A DNA stretch of 37,769 bases from Sphingomonas sp. SRS2 (GCF_000971055.1 NZ_LARW01000162.1:1-37769), one strand, 5' to 3'; numbered from the stretch's first letter, positions 8,621 through 16,825 are shown. The notes: generated from the letters alone by a model not told the origin. Program-made: numbers and translations.

Positions 8621-9931
8621 GTGACCGACACAGCCATAGCAGCGCGGGGCGAACCGCGCCTGTCCGCCGCCCTTCCCGCGCTGATCATCCTCGCGCTGTC
8701 GCTGCTCATCGGGACGATGTCGATCTTCCTGTTCAGTATCGTGCAGGAAGCCGCCAAGGCCGAATTGCGACTCAGCGACGCACAGATCGGCTTCATCCAG
8801 GGTGTCGGCGGCGCGCTGCCGCTGGCGTTGCTCGCGGTGCCGATCGGGCGGGCCGTAGACCGGCTCAACCGCAAGTGGCTACTCGTGGCGCTAGCCGCCA
8901 GCTGGACGATCGGGCTGTTCCTGACCGCCCTCTCCACCGGCGTCACCAGCCTTCTCGTCGCCCGCATGTTCGTCACGGTCGGCGGCTTCTGCTCGATCAC
9001 CGCCGCGATTTCGATCGCGGCCGACCTGTGCGCGCCGACCCAGCGGGGTAGCGCAATGCTTGTGCTTACTCTTGGCAAATGGGGCGGAAACGCCGGCGCC
9101 TTCGCGCTCGGCGGCTGGCTCTTCGGTATGCTCGGCAGCATGGCGATGCCAGACTGGCTGGGCACCAATGCGCCCTGGCGCGGCGTCCACATGATCGTCG
9201 GAGCGATCAGCTTGGTCGCCATCATCCCCTTGCTGTTCATCCGCGAACCGGCCCGGCGCGAAACCGTCGCGGGCGCCAAAGCCCCGTTCTCCGTCGCGAT
9301 GCGCGAGCTGTGGGACCGGCGCGCCTTCATCCTGCCGCTGTTCGTCGGTCAGCTCGCCGTAGCGATGATCGATACCGCCGCCGGCATCTGGGCAGCGCCG
9401 GTGCTCAACCGCAACTACGGTCTTCAGCCCCAGCAGTTCGCCCAATGGATGGGGCTGGTCGTGTTCGGCGCGGGCGTGATCGGTTCAATCGTCGGCGGTC
9501 TCGCCGCCGACCGCGGCCATCGCCTGCCCCGCCGCGGCGGTATCCTGATCGGCGCGATCGCGGCCACGATCCTGTCGGTACCAATGGCGCTGTTTCCGCT
9601 GGCGCCCAGCGTGCCGCTGTTCGCGACGATGCTCGGCATCTTCCTGTTCTGCGGCACGGCCGCCGGACTGATCGTCAGCGTCACCATCGCGGTGCTGCTG
9701 CCCAACGAGTTGCGCGGTTTCTGTATAGGGCTGTTCGTGGCGCTGGCCGGCATCATCGGCTTCGGCGTCGCACCGACGCTGATCACATTGGTCAGCGGCC
9801 TGCTGGGTGGTGAGTCGCACCTCGGCATGGCGCTCGCCCTGGTCGGGGTCGTGACCACCGTGCTGGCCGCCTTCGCCTTCCCGGTCGCGATGCGCCACGC
9901 GCCGCAGGATTCCACCTCTAAGGCCGGCTGA
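8621..9931 (+). CDS. MFS transporter, probably organic acid/sugar acid permease
   Basis: A 436-residue 12-helix major facilitator protein. The first helix is LSAALPALIILALSLLIGTM, followed by a motif A-like PIGRAVDRLNRKWLL after helix 2, and a central cytoplasmic loop at about residues 205-230 before the second six-helix half. The GTG at 8621 is chosen because the frame upstream overlaps the dehydrogenase gene in another frame and shows no protein character; AGGAC lies 5 nt before it. It closes the TonB receptor-dehydrogenase operon, so it likely moves the same compound or its product across the inner membrane (inference). The stop at 9929-9931 is only 3 bp from the inverted-repeat operator of the next unit. 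Confidence 0.88.
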   Translation: MTDTAIAARGEPRLSAALPALIILALSLLIGTMSIFLFSIVQEAAKAELRLSDAQIGFIQGVGGALPLALLAVPIGRAVDRLNRKWLLVALAASWTIGLFLTALSTGVTSLLVARMFVTVGGFCSITAAISIAADLCAPTQRGSAMLVLTLGKWGGNAGAFALGGWLFGMLGSMAMPDWLGTNAPWRGVHMIVGAISLVAIIPLLFIREPARRETVAGAKAPFSVAMRELWDRRAFILPLFVGQLAVAMIDTAAGIWAAPVLNRNYGLQPQQFAQWMGLVVFGAGVIGSIVGGLAADRGHRLPRRGGILIGAIAATILSVPMALFPLAPSVPLFATMLGIFLFCGTAAGLIVSVTIAVLLPNELRGFCIGLFVALAGIIGFGVAPTLITLVSGLLGGESHLGMALALVGVVTTVLAAFAFPVAMRHAPQDSTSKAG

Positions 9932-9934
9932 TCA

Positions 9935-9978
9935 ACCTTTCTGATAGGTATTGACAACCTATCAGAAAGGTCTACGCA
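9935..9978 (+). promoter_or_regulatory. araC promoter with perfect 15-bp inverted-repeat operator flanking the -35 box
   Basis: ACCTTTCTGATAGGT (9935-9949) and its exact reverse complement ACCTATCAGAAAGGT (9957-9971) are separated by 7 bp containing a consensus -35 box TTGACA (9951-9956). A possible -10, TACGCA, lies at 9973-9978 with 16-bp spacing. Arm centres are 22 bp apart, about two helical turns. A protein bound here would cover the promoter, suggesting repression and probably autoregulation of the araC-fadR pair. A good ribosome site GAGAGGA follows at 9994-10000. Confidence 0.75.
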
Positions 9979-10007
9979 TTGTCTCAATAGCATGAGAGGA
10001 TGCGCTA

Positions 10008-10775
10008 ATGGCGGTCGAACGGGACTGGATTCAGGTTTCCCATGAGATGGCGGCGATGGTCGGCGTTGGGGCCCTGCCGCAATGTCCATGGCCCGCCGAA
10101 CCTGTTGCATTGAGCTATACGCTCGGTTGCGTCGGCGCCCCGGCGACGGTGCGCTGGCATGCCGACCCCACCCCCGCCGCCCTCGAGCATGACCAGCTGC
10201 TGCTGGTAATTTCCGCCCCGGCCATCAAGCGGCTGTTCGGCGCGCTGCCCGAAGGCCATGATGCTTGTTTCCACATCACCCGCGAATTGCGCGAGATTGC
10301 CCTCGCCATCCGCGACTGCGCCATGCCCGAGGCGGCGCGAACGCCCTATCGGCTTGCCAAGAGCATCGAATTGCTATGCGATACCCTCCGGCTGATCGGC
10401 GATGGCGCGCTCGTGCCGGTGCTGGGGGAGAGCCATTTGTCGCAGGAGGATAGCCGCCGCATTCTCAATGCGCGCTCGATGATCGACGAGCATTGGGCAG
10501 AGAAGCTCACCCTCGACAAGCTGTCGCGCGCCTGCGGGCTCAACCGCGCCAAGCTGACCCGCGGTTTCCGCGATATGTTCGATTGCTCGATCGCCGACAC
10601 ACTGGCCGAGAAGCGGTTGGAGAGCGCGCGGATGCTGCTGCTGTCCACCGATCTTCCGGTCGCGTCGATCGGCTATCGCTGCGGCTATCTCAACAATGCC
10701 AGCTTCACCCGCGCCTTCGCCCGGCGCTTCGGTTCGGCGCCATCGCAGTATCGCGCGGGCAGGCTAGCGGCATGA
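10008..10775 (+). CDS. AraC-family transcriptional regulator
   Basis: A 255-residue regulator. The C-terminal ~100 residues form the double helix-turn-helix of AraC/XylS proteins: LTLDKLSRACGLNRAKLTRG (first HTH), the linker helix LAEKRLESARMLLLSTDLPV, and ASIGYRCGYLNNASFTRAFA (second HTH), ending with the usual RFGSAPSQYR. The N-terminal ~140 residues resemble no effector domain I can name. ATG 10008 is preceded by GAGAGGA. The gene ends in an ATGA overlap with the FadR-type gene, so the two regulators are co-translated. The promoter carries the 15-bp inverted repeat also found before the TonB receptor, so this protein or its partner likely controls that operon. The effector is unknown. Confidence 0.92.
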   Translation: MAVERDWIQVSHEMAAMVGVGALPQCPWPAEPVALSYTLGCVGAPATVRWHADPTPAALEHDQLLLVISAPAIKRLFGALPEGHDACFHITRELREIALAIRDCAMPEAARTPYRLAKSIELLCDTLRLIGDGALVPVLGESHLSQEDSRRILNARSMIDEHWAEKLTLDKLSRACGLNRAKLTRGFRDMFDCSIADTLAEKRLESARMLLLSTDLPVASIGYRCGYLNNASFTRAFARRFGSAPSQYRAGRLAA

Positions 10776-11470
10776 CGATCGGCGAAGGGGGATCGCTGGT
10801 CCAGCAGGCGGTGCAGGCCGTCCGCGACCATATCCGCGACAATGACCTGAAGGTAGGCGACACGCTGCCCGGCGAAGGCCATTTCGCGGAACTGATGGGC
10901 GTCAGCCGCGCGGTGATGCGCGAGGCGTTCGGCGCGCTGGCCGCGCTCAAGCTGATCGATGTCGCCAATGGCCGGCGCGCACGGGTCGGCGCGATCGACG
11001 GATCGGTGATGGCGGCATCGCTCGACCATGCGGTCGCTACGTCGCAGGTGTCGATGACCGAAATCTGGGACGTCCGCCGCACCGTCGAAGTCCGGACCGC
11101 AATGCTGGCCGCCGAGCATCGCACCGATCAGGAAGCCGCGCAGATCCTCGCTCTGGCCGAGGCGATGGCCACCGCCGGCGACGATATGGCGCTCGTCACG
11201 GCCAGCGATGTCGCTTTCCACGATGCCATTGCCCGCGCCAGCCACAATGCGCTGTTCGTCCAGATCATCGGTTCCTTTGCCCCGATGATGCATGTCGCGG
11301 TACCCGCCGCCTGGAAGACGCGCACGACCGACGAAGAAAAGGCCGAGACTATCGTCCGGCACCGCGCTCTGGCGAAGGCCATCGCCGACCGCGACCCGGA
11401 AGCTGCGCGCATCTCGATGACCAGCCATTTCGATCGCGCGATTGACGCGCTGCTGCGTCAGGAATCGTAG
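10772..11470 (+). CDS. GntR-family regulator, FadR subfamily (FCD domain)
   Basis: A 232-residue regulator. Residues about 8-75 form the winged HTH (VRDHIRDNDLKVGDTLPGEG, then LMGVSRAVMREAFGALAALK and a short wing). Residues 95-225 form the all-helical FCD ligand domain. The metal-binding set of the family can be picked out: Asp146 and His150 (DVAFH), His197 (HRALAKAI) and His219 (SHFDRAI). FCD regulators usually sense carboxylates or sugar acids, which fits the neighbouring hydroxyacid dehydrogenase and mannitol genes. The ATG at 10772 overlaps the araC stop (ATGA). Its 3' end overlaps the convergent kinase gene by 13 bp, so no terminator separates them. Target site is unproven. Confidence 0.92.
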   Translation: MTIGEGGSLVQQAVQAVRDHIRDNDLKVGDTLPGEGHFAELMGVSRAVMREAFGALAALKLIDVANGRRARVGAIDGSVMAASLDHAVATSQVSMTEIWDVRRTVEVRTAMLAAEHRTDQEAAQILALAEAMATAGDDMALVTASDVAFHDAIARASHNALFVQIIGSFAPMMHVAVPAAWKTRTTDEEKAETIVRHRALAKAIADRDPEAARISMTSHFDRAIDALLRQES

Positions 11471-12351
11471 GCGAGCGCTACCGCGCCGAGCGGTCCCGCC
11501 CTATCGCCGAGACCCGGCGCACGGATGATGTCCGCCAGTTCCGCCTCGCCCACACCCACGACATAGCCGGCAAGCAGTTCGGCGGTCCGGGTCCGGACGC
11601 GATCGAACATCTGTTGCCGATGTTGCAGCACGCCGCCGCCGATCAGGATGCGCTGCGGCGACAGCGTCAGCATCAGCATCGCCATCGCTTCGGCAAGTTC
11701 TTCGGCCACCGCCGACCAGACGGGGTGATCGTCGCCGATATCGGCCCCCGCCATTCCCGCGCGCGCGGCGATGGCGGGGCCGGAGGCCAATCCTTCGAGG
11801 CAGTCGCCATGGAACGGGCATACCCCAACGAAATCGTCACCCGTCGCCCGCCGCACACGCAGATGGCCGAGTTCGGGATGGACCAGCCCATGGACCGGCA
11901 CACCATCGACGACCACGCCGCCGCCGATGCCGGTGCCGATCGTGAGGTAGAGCACGACCGAACAGCCCTGCGCCGCGCCCCAGCGATGTTCGGCCAGTGC
12001 GGCCCCCGCGACATCGGTGTCGAAGCCGATCGGAACGGAGAAGCGCCGCGCGAAATGCCCAACCAGATCGATATCGGACCAGCCGGCCTTGGGTGTCGAG
12101 GTGATATGACCGTAGTCGGCGCGGCTGCGGTCAAGCCCGATCGGGCCGAAGCTGCCGATGCCGATCGCTTCGACCCGGCCATGTGCGTCCTGCCAAGCCT
12201 CTATCTGCGCAGACAGAGCTTCCAGCGTCGCCTGCGGTTCGGCGGTGGGGAAACGCGCGAGCTCGACGATCTCCCGTCCCCGCGCGATCAGCGCGATGCT
12301 CTTGGTGCCGCCAAGCTCGATCCCGGCCACCAGCCGATTGTCGTCGGTCAT
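11458..12351 (-). CDS. ROK-family sugar kinase, fructokinase type
   Basis: A 297-residue kinase phosphorylating a hexose, most likely fructose. The N-terminus has the ATP phosphate loop AGIELGGTKSIAL. The catalytic Asp is probably Asp113 in GFDTDVAGAALAE. The ROK zinc site reads HPELGH (His163) followed by GVCPFHGDCLEGLASGPA with Cys178, His181 and Cys184; this CPFHGDCLEGLASGPA form is typical of bacterial ROK fructokinases. The start codon shares one base with the mannitol dehydrogenase stop (TGATG), so the pair is translationally coupled: mannitol to fructose, then fructose to fructose-6-phosphate, is a coherent two-step route. The 3' end overlaps the FadR-type gene on the other strand by 13 bp. 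Confidence 0.9.
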   Translation of the reverse strand: MTDDNRLVAGIELGGTKSIALIARGREIVELARFPTAEPQATLEALSAQIEAWQDAHGRVEAIGIGSFGPIGLDRSRADYGHITSTPKAGWSDIDLVGHFARRFSVPIGFDTDVAGAALAEHRWGAAQGCSVVLYLTIGTGIGGGVVVDGVPVHGLVHPELGHLRVRRATGDDFVGVCPFHGDCLEGLASGPAIAARAGMAGADIGDDHPVWSAVAEELAEAMAMLMLTLSPQRILIGGGVLQHRQQMFDRVRTRTAELLAGYVVGVGEAELADIIRAPGLGDRAGPLGAVALAYDS

Positions 12352-13826
12352 CAGAAACCCAATTCTCTGGCCAGCGCCGTCAACGCGGCGCGCATTCCCA
12401 CAGCATAGATGGAGGCAAGCTGCTTGCCCACCGAGGCGACGAAGACGGGATCGCCGGCGAGATTACCGAACAGCGCCCCGATCGCCAGAACCGGCGCGGG
12501 ATCGGAGCCGCCCGCCTCCGCCCGCTCGCGCAGCAGCGCAGCGAGGGGATGGCTGACTTCGATCGTCCGGCCTTCCTGATCGCGGCCACGGACCCGCCTG
12601 ATCCACGCCGCGACGCCGAAGGCGAGCAGGTCGATCGGTTCGCGCGCGGCAAGCCGGTCGCGGATGGGATCGAGCAGATAGTTCAGCGCGGCATCGGCAT
12701 TGACGCGGTCGACGCCGTCCTGGATCGCCGGATTGGCGAAGCGGTCGATCAAGGTCGCCTTATAGGCCGCTAGATCGACGCCGGGCACCGGCAGCAAGGT
12801 CGGCCCCGTCTCCCGCTCCATCAGCGCGGCCATGTAGCGGCGCAGCAGATCGTCACCCATCGCCTCGTGGATGTAGCTATAGCCAATCAGCCGCGCCGGG
12901 CCCGCGATCGCCAGATGGCTGGCGTTGAGCAGGCGCAGTTTCATCCGCTCATAGGGCGCGACATCGGGCACGAATTGCGCACCGACCCGATCCCAGTCCG
13001 GCCGGCCATCGGCGAAGTCATCCTCGATCACCCATTGGGTGAAGCTTTCGCTGAACACCGGCCAGCCGTCGTCGATGCCATAATTCGCGGCAAGACCCGC
13101 GATATCCCCTGCGCGGGTGACAGGCGTGATCCGGTCGACCATCGTGCTGGGGAAACGCGCCTCCCGCGCGATCCATTCGGCGAGTTCGGGAGAGCGCAGC
13201 GCGGCATAATCGAGCACCGCCTGCGCCAGCACCCGGCCATTATGCTCGATATTGTCGCAGCTCAGCGCGGTGAAGGCCGGCCTGTCGCCCAGCATGCGGC
13301 GGCGACAGGCCTCCGCGATCAGGCCGACCGCGCTGTGCGGATGTTCGGGGTCGGCGAGATCCGCGGCGATCAAAGGATGCGCCGGATCAAGCCGTTTGGT
13401 GGCCGGAGACAGGCAATAGCCATGGCTGGTCACGGTAAGGCTGACGATCCGCGTCTCCGCCCGCGCCATCGCATCGAGCAGGGCGGCGCTGTCGCCGGCC
13501 GCGAGGATCATCCCGGCCAGCGATCCGATCAAGCTGACATCCTCACCCGCCGCTCCCCGCTCCACCAGCGTGTAAAGCCAGTCCTGCGGCGCGAGCGCCG
13601 CATGAAGCCGGGCATCGCCGGGCAGCAGGCCGGCGCCGGTAATGCCCCATTCGAGCGCGCCGGCATCCAGATTCATCAGCTCATGCGTGTAGCGCGCCAT
13701 ATGGGCCCGATGGAAACCGCCAAGGCCGATATGGACTATCCCCGCGCGCACCGCCGCCGGATCGTAAACAGGCAACCGCACGCCGCTTATCATATGGAGA
13801 GCCGCTCGGCTCGGCTTGATGGAGAT
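12351..13826 (-). CDS. Mannitol dehydrogenase family protein (polyol-specific long-chain dehydrogenase)
   Basis: A 491-residue NAD-dependent dehydrogenase, probably converting D-mannitol to D-fructose. The N-terminal Rossmann segment contains GIVHIGLGGFHRAHMARY. The catalytic triad motif KLRLLNASH places Lys296, Asn301 and His304 one residue from the 295/300/303 triad known for Pseudomonas mannitol dehydrogenase, which supports the start at 13826. In-frame alternatives are GTG 13850 and ATG 13793; none has a clear ribosome site. Related enzymes of this family act on fructuronate/mannonate or arabinitol, so the substrate is inferred partly from the coupled fructokinase. An inverted repeat at 13854-13870 lies just upstream. 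Confidence 0.88.
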   Translation of the reverse strand: MSIKPSRAALHMISGVRLPVYDPAAVRAGIVHIGLGGFHRAHMARYTHELMNLDAGALEWGITGAGLLPGDARLHAALAPQDWLYTLVERGAAGEDVSLIGSLAGMILAAGDSAALLDAMARAETRIVSLTVTSHGYCLSPATKRLDPAHPLIAADLADPEHPHSAVGLIAEACRRRMLGDRPAFTALSCDNIEHNGRVLAQAVLDYAALRSPELAEWIAREARFPSTMVDRITPVTRAGDIAGLAANYGIDDGWPVFSESFTQWVIEDDFADGRPDWDRVGAQFVPDVAPYERMKLRLLNASHLAIAGPARLIGYSYIHEAMGDDLLRRYMAALMERETGPTLLPVPGVDLAAYKATLIDRFANPAIQDGVDRVNADAALNYLLDPIRDRLAAREPIDLLAFGVAAWIRRVRGRDQEGRTIEVSHPLAALLRERAEAGGSDPAPVLAIGALFGNLAGDPVFVASVGKQLASIYAVGMRAALTALARELGF

Positions 13827-13853
13827 CATAAGGGAACAGCTACTCGGCACAGG

Positions 13854-13870
13854 GACGAACTATATTCGTC
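13854..13870 (-). promoter_or_regulatory. Inverted repeat upstream of the mannitol dehydrogenase operon
   Basis: GACGAA-N5-TTCGTC, a perfect 6-bp inverted repeat with CTATA as spacer. On the minus strand the same bases include TATAGT, a plausible -10, so the repeat would overlap the promoter of the mannitol dehydrogenase-kinase operon. Its sequence differs from the ACCTWTCNGAWAGGT operator, suggesting a different controlling protein. Binding is untested. Confidence 0.45.
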
Positions 13871-14200
13871 AACAGGTCCCGGATGAAAACTATCCAGTGG
13901 CATCGGCATCATCTTCGTGCCGATCGGACAAGTGAAGAATCATAGTTCAACGTCGCGCTAGCGGGGCGCGAACGAGCGCATGCCGTCGACCGTGGTGAGA
14001 ATGACGGACGGTTTGCCCGGCTGTCGCGATAAAAGCTCAGCCGAGAAAGTTTGTCGCGGCGTCGCTTTCCGACAACCGGGCCATTTTCGTGAGATCGAGC
14101 GGCGCGAGACCGACGACGAGCAGAAAAGCGGCAAAATCCGGGGCAAGCGTGGCAATGAGCTGTGGCCATCCGCCCCTATCGACCGACGAGCTGCTCCGCC
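13871..14200. other. Intergenic stretch without a convincing gene
   Basis: About 330 bp between the mannitol dehydrogenase promoter and the 3' end of the nucleotide-sugar dehydrogenase. Short open frames exist on both strands (for example 13909-14169 minus) but are Arg/Ser-rich, lack ribosome sites and look like GC-driven chance frames. No stem-loop with a T-run, no tRNA and no repeat was seen. Confidence 0.5.
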
Positions 14201-15460
14201 TCAGAGCGACCAGCGCCGAACCGTGGCCGGAAGATCAAGCCCGCCCCACATACCCTTGAGATCGGCGACGAGGCCCCCTTCGCGGACCAGCCCCGTCAGC
14301 TTGTCCGCCGACAGCCCCGCATAGTCGGCGTGCGACACCGCGCCGATCACGACGTCGAACTGCCCGTCGAGCGCATCGCCGTCCAGCTCGACGCCATATT
14401 CATGCCGGGCCTCGGCCGGGTCGGCTAGCGGATCGTGGATCACGACCTCGTGGCGCAGCCATTCGAGCCGCCGGACGACATCGATCACCCGCGAATTGCG
14501 CAGATCGGGGACATTTTCCTTAAACGTCAGGCCGAGCATCAGAATGCGCGAATTGCTGCCGACATGCTCGTGGATCTGATCGGCGATCCAGGCCCCCATG
14601 CTGTCGTTGATGCCGCGCCCCGCGAGGATGACGCGCGGATAATGGCCATGCTGCTGCGCAAGATGGCTGAGATAATAGGGATCGACGCCGATGCAGTGCC
14701 CGCCGACCAGGCCGGGCACGAACTTCAGGAAGTTCCACTTGGTGCCCGCCGCCGCCAGCACGTCCCAGATCGATATGTCGATCTTGCCGAAGATCTGCGT
14801 AATCTCGTTGACGAAGGCGATATTGATATCGCGCTGGGCATTCTCGATCACCTTGGCGGCCTCGGCCACCTTGATCGATGCGGCGCGGAAGGTGCCACCG
14901 GTCGTCACCGCGCCATAGATTTCGCAAAGCGTGTCGAGCACTTCGGGGTTTTCGCCGGCCACCACCTTGGTGATGCGATCGACGGTATGTTCGCGGTCGC
15001 CGGGATTGATCCGCTCGGGGCTGTAGCCGAGGAAGAAATCGACGCCGCGCTTCAGGCCCGACAGCTTCTCGATCTCGGGCCCGCACAAATCCTCGGTCAC
15101 GCCCGGATAAACGGTGCTCTCATAGACGATGATCGTGCCCCGGCCTGGCTTCAGCACCTTGGCGAGGCTACGCGTCGCTGACATCACAGGGCCGAGATCG
15201 GGATTGTTGGCATGATCGACCGGCGTCGGCACGGTGACGATCAGAACATCGGCGTCGCCCGCGTCGGCGATGTCCGTCGACAGCCCGAGCGCCGATGCCG
15301 CCATGGCCTCGGCGCTTAGTTCATTGGTGCGGTCATGGCCCTGGCGAAGCTCACCGACGCGGGCGACATCGATGTCGACGCCGACGGTCGGAAAATGCCG
15401 GGCCAGCGCCACGGCGAGCGGCAGCCCGACATAGCCGAGCCCAATCACACCGATCTTCAC
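14201..15460 (-). CDS. tviB: Nucleotide-sugar dehydrogenase (UDP-GlcNAc/GalNAc 6-dehydrogenase, TviB/WbpO type)
   Basis: A 419-residue NAD-dependent enzyme oxidising C6 of a UDP-hexosamine to a uronic acid, a precursor for capsule, O-antigen or exopolysaccharide. It opens with the Rossmann motif KIGVIGLGYVGLPLAVALA and has VTVPTPVD, ESTVYPGVTED, GYSPERINPGD and the active-site motif GGHCIGVDPYYL with Cys256. This pattern matches the TviB/WbpO group rather than UDP-glucose dehydrogenase. Start GTG 15460 follows a GGGGGGA ribosome site; the longer open frame to 15544 runs into the preceding gene region and lacks family similarity. It sits 47 bp behind the epimerase gene on the same strand, forming a Vi-antigen-like two-gene pathway. 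Exact substrate is inferred. Confidence 0.88.
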   Translation of the reverse strand: MKIGVIGLGYVGLPLAVALARHFPTVGVDIDVARVGELRQGHDRTNELSAEAMAASALGLSTDIADAGDADVLIVTVPTPVDHANNPDLGPVMSATRSLAKVLKPGRGTIIVYESTVYPGVTEDLCGPEIEKLSGLKRGVDFFLGYSPERINPGDREHTVDRITKVVAGENPEVLDTLCEIYGAVTTGGTFRAASIKVAEAAKVIENAQRDINIAFVNEITQIFGKIDISIWDVLAAAGTKWNFLKFVPGLVGGHCIGVDPYYLSHLAQQHGHYPRVILAGRGINDSMGAWIADQIHEHVGSNSRILMLGLTFKENVPDLRNSRVIDVVRRLEWLRHEVVIHDPLADPAEARHEYGVELDGDALDGQFDVVIGAVSHADYAGLSADKLTGLVREGGLVADLKGMWGGLDLPATVRRWSL

Positions 15461-15507
15461 GCTATTCCCCCCACTCACCAACCGTTCCCCAACCCTGCCA
15501 CGACGCG

Positions 15508-16530
15508 TTATCGCGCATCCACCTTGGCGCTCTCGATATACCAAGGCAATGCCTCGTGAAGACCTTCGGCGAGCCGATGGGTCGGCTGGTAGCCGATCTG
15601 TCGCGCGGCGGAACCGATGTCGGCGAGCGAATGGCGAACATCGCCGGCGCGGAAATCGACATAGGCAGGCTTCCGATCATAGCCGATGCCGCCTGCGGCA
15701 AGCCCGTCCCGCAGCAGCGCGAACAGCTGATTAAGGCTCGTGCGATCACCGACCGCGACGTTGAGCGCGATCGCTTCGCCCACCGGCCCGAACAGCGCGG
15801 CGCGCAGATTCGCCTGGACGGCATTGGCGACGAAGCAGAAATCCCGGCTCGTCTCGCCGTCGCCGTTGATGATGACATCGTCGCCGGCGATCATCGCCGC
15901 GGTCCAGCGCGGAATGACGGCGGCATAGGCGCCGTTCGGGTCCTGACGCGGCCCGAACACGTTGAAATAGCGCAGGCCCACCGACCCGAAGCCATAGCTG
16001 CGGCGATAGACTTCTGCATAAAGTTCGTTGTGGAGCTTGGTCAGCGCATAAGGCGACAGCACTCGCCCGATCCGCTCCTCGACCTTGGGAAGATTGGGCT
16101 CGTCGCCATAGACCGAGCTCGACGAGGCATAAACGAAGCTCTTCACCCCGGCGAGCCGCGCCGCATCGATCATGTTCGCGAAGCCCGTCGCGTTCACATT
16201 GTGGCTGGTCAGCGGATCCGCGATCGAACGCGGCACCGATCCGAGCGCGGCCTGGTGGAGGACATGGTCGATGCCGTCGACAGCGGCGGCGCACGCAGCG
16301 CGGTCGCGTATGTCCCCTTCGATGAACGCGAATCGGGACCAGGCCTCCGCGCCGACCTTATCATGAATATCATCAAGGTTGCTGCGATGCCCGGTCGCGA
16401 AATTGTCGATCCCGCGTACCGATTGGCCCGCCCGCAACAATGTCTCGACCAGATGCGATCCTATGAAGCCGGCCGCGCCGCTGATGAGCCAATGCGCGGA
16501 GGACGATGCCAGAGTTTGATCGAGAGTCAT
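15508..16530 (-). CDS. wbpP: UDP-N-acetylhexosamine 4-epimerase (WbpP/TviC type)
   Basis: A 340-residue extended short-chain dehydrogenase. The NAD loop is [16 protein letters not shown] (Gly18/21/24) and the catalytic Tyr161-x3-Lys165 is in [33 protein letters not shown] is characteristic of the WbpP/TviC group that interconverts UDP-GlcNAc and UDP-GalNAc (or their uronic acids), and separates it from GalE. With the dehydrogenase downstream it would give UDP-GalNAcA, as in Vi antigen or Pseudomonas B-band O-antigen synthesis. No glycosyltransferase, polymerase or transporter lies nearby, so the polymer using this sugar must be encoded elsewhere. The gene is divergent from the small Gly/Ala-rich protein gene across a 295-bp gap. 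Confidence 0.87.
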   Translation of the reverse strand: MTLDQTLASSSAHWLISGAAGFIGSHLVETLLRAGQSVRGIDNFATGHRSNLDDIHDKVGAEAWSRFAFIEGDIRDRAACAAAVDGIDHVLHQAALGSVPRSIADPLTSHNVNATGFANMIDAARLAGVKSFVYASSSSVYGDEPNLPKVEERIGRVLSPYALTKLHNELYAEVYRRSYGFGSVGLRYFNVFGPRQDPNGAYAAVIPRWTAAMIAGDDVIINGDGETSRDFCFVANAVQANLRAALFGPVGEAIALNVAVGDRTSLNQLFALLRDGLAAGGIGYDRKPAYVDFRAGDVRHSLADIGSAARQIGYQPTHRLAEGLHEALPWYIESAKVDAR

Positions 16531-16767
16531 GTCCGACGCCTAGCCTAACTTTGCCACGACGGGAATGCGATCGGCAGGGCTGACCCGCGCGAAAAGAAAC
16601 GCGGCAGCGTGATCTACTGCACAGACCCCTGCCCGGCCATCCGCTACTTCGAACATGACGATTAAGCGACGCATGATCAGCGCAGCGGGTGACGGAACCT
16701 TACGTCGTAAATAGCATTGTAAATCAATCCGTAACGAATTTTATCCTAGGTTTTTGGATCTAATTCC

Positions 16768-16794
16768 CGATTGCAATCGACAACCGTTACGGTT
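16768..16794 (+). promoter_or_regulatory. Two adjacent palindromes in the leader of the Gly/Ala-rich protein gene
   Basis: CGATTGCAATCG (16768-16779) is a perfect 12-bp palindrome and AACCGTTACGGTT (16782-16794) is a 5-bp-arm inverted repeat with TTA centre. Both lie in an AT-richer part of the divergent region (16531-16825), just upstream of the AAGGAGG ribosome site at 16814-16820. They could be operators or 5' leader structure. No -35/-10 pair was assigned with confidence in this gap. Confidence 0.4.
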
Positions 16795-16825
16795 AAGGCT
16801 GCACTCGACCTGTAAGGAGGCCTTT

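Noticed and set aside
9935-9971. Inverted repeat read as a transcription terminator of the MFS gene
   Set aside because: No T-run on either side, and the loop contains a consensus -35 box; the same arms recur before the TonB receptor, which fits an operator.
12183-12773. Plus-strand frame of 196 codons opposite the mannitol dehydrogenase-kinase junction
   Set aside because: Overlaps two genes with intact catalytic motifs; composition is typical of an antisense frame.
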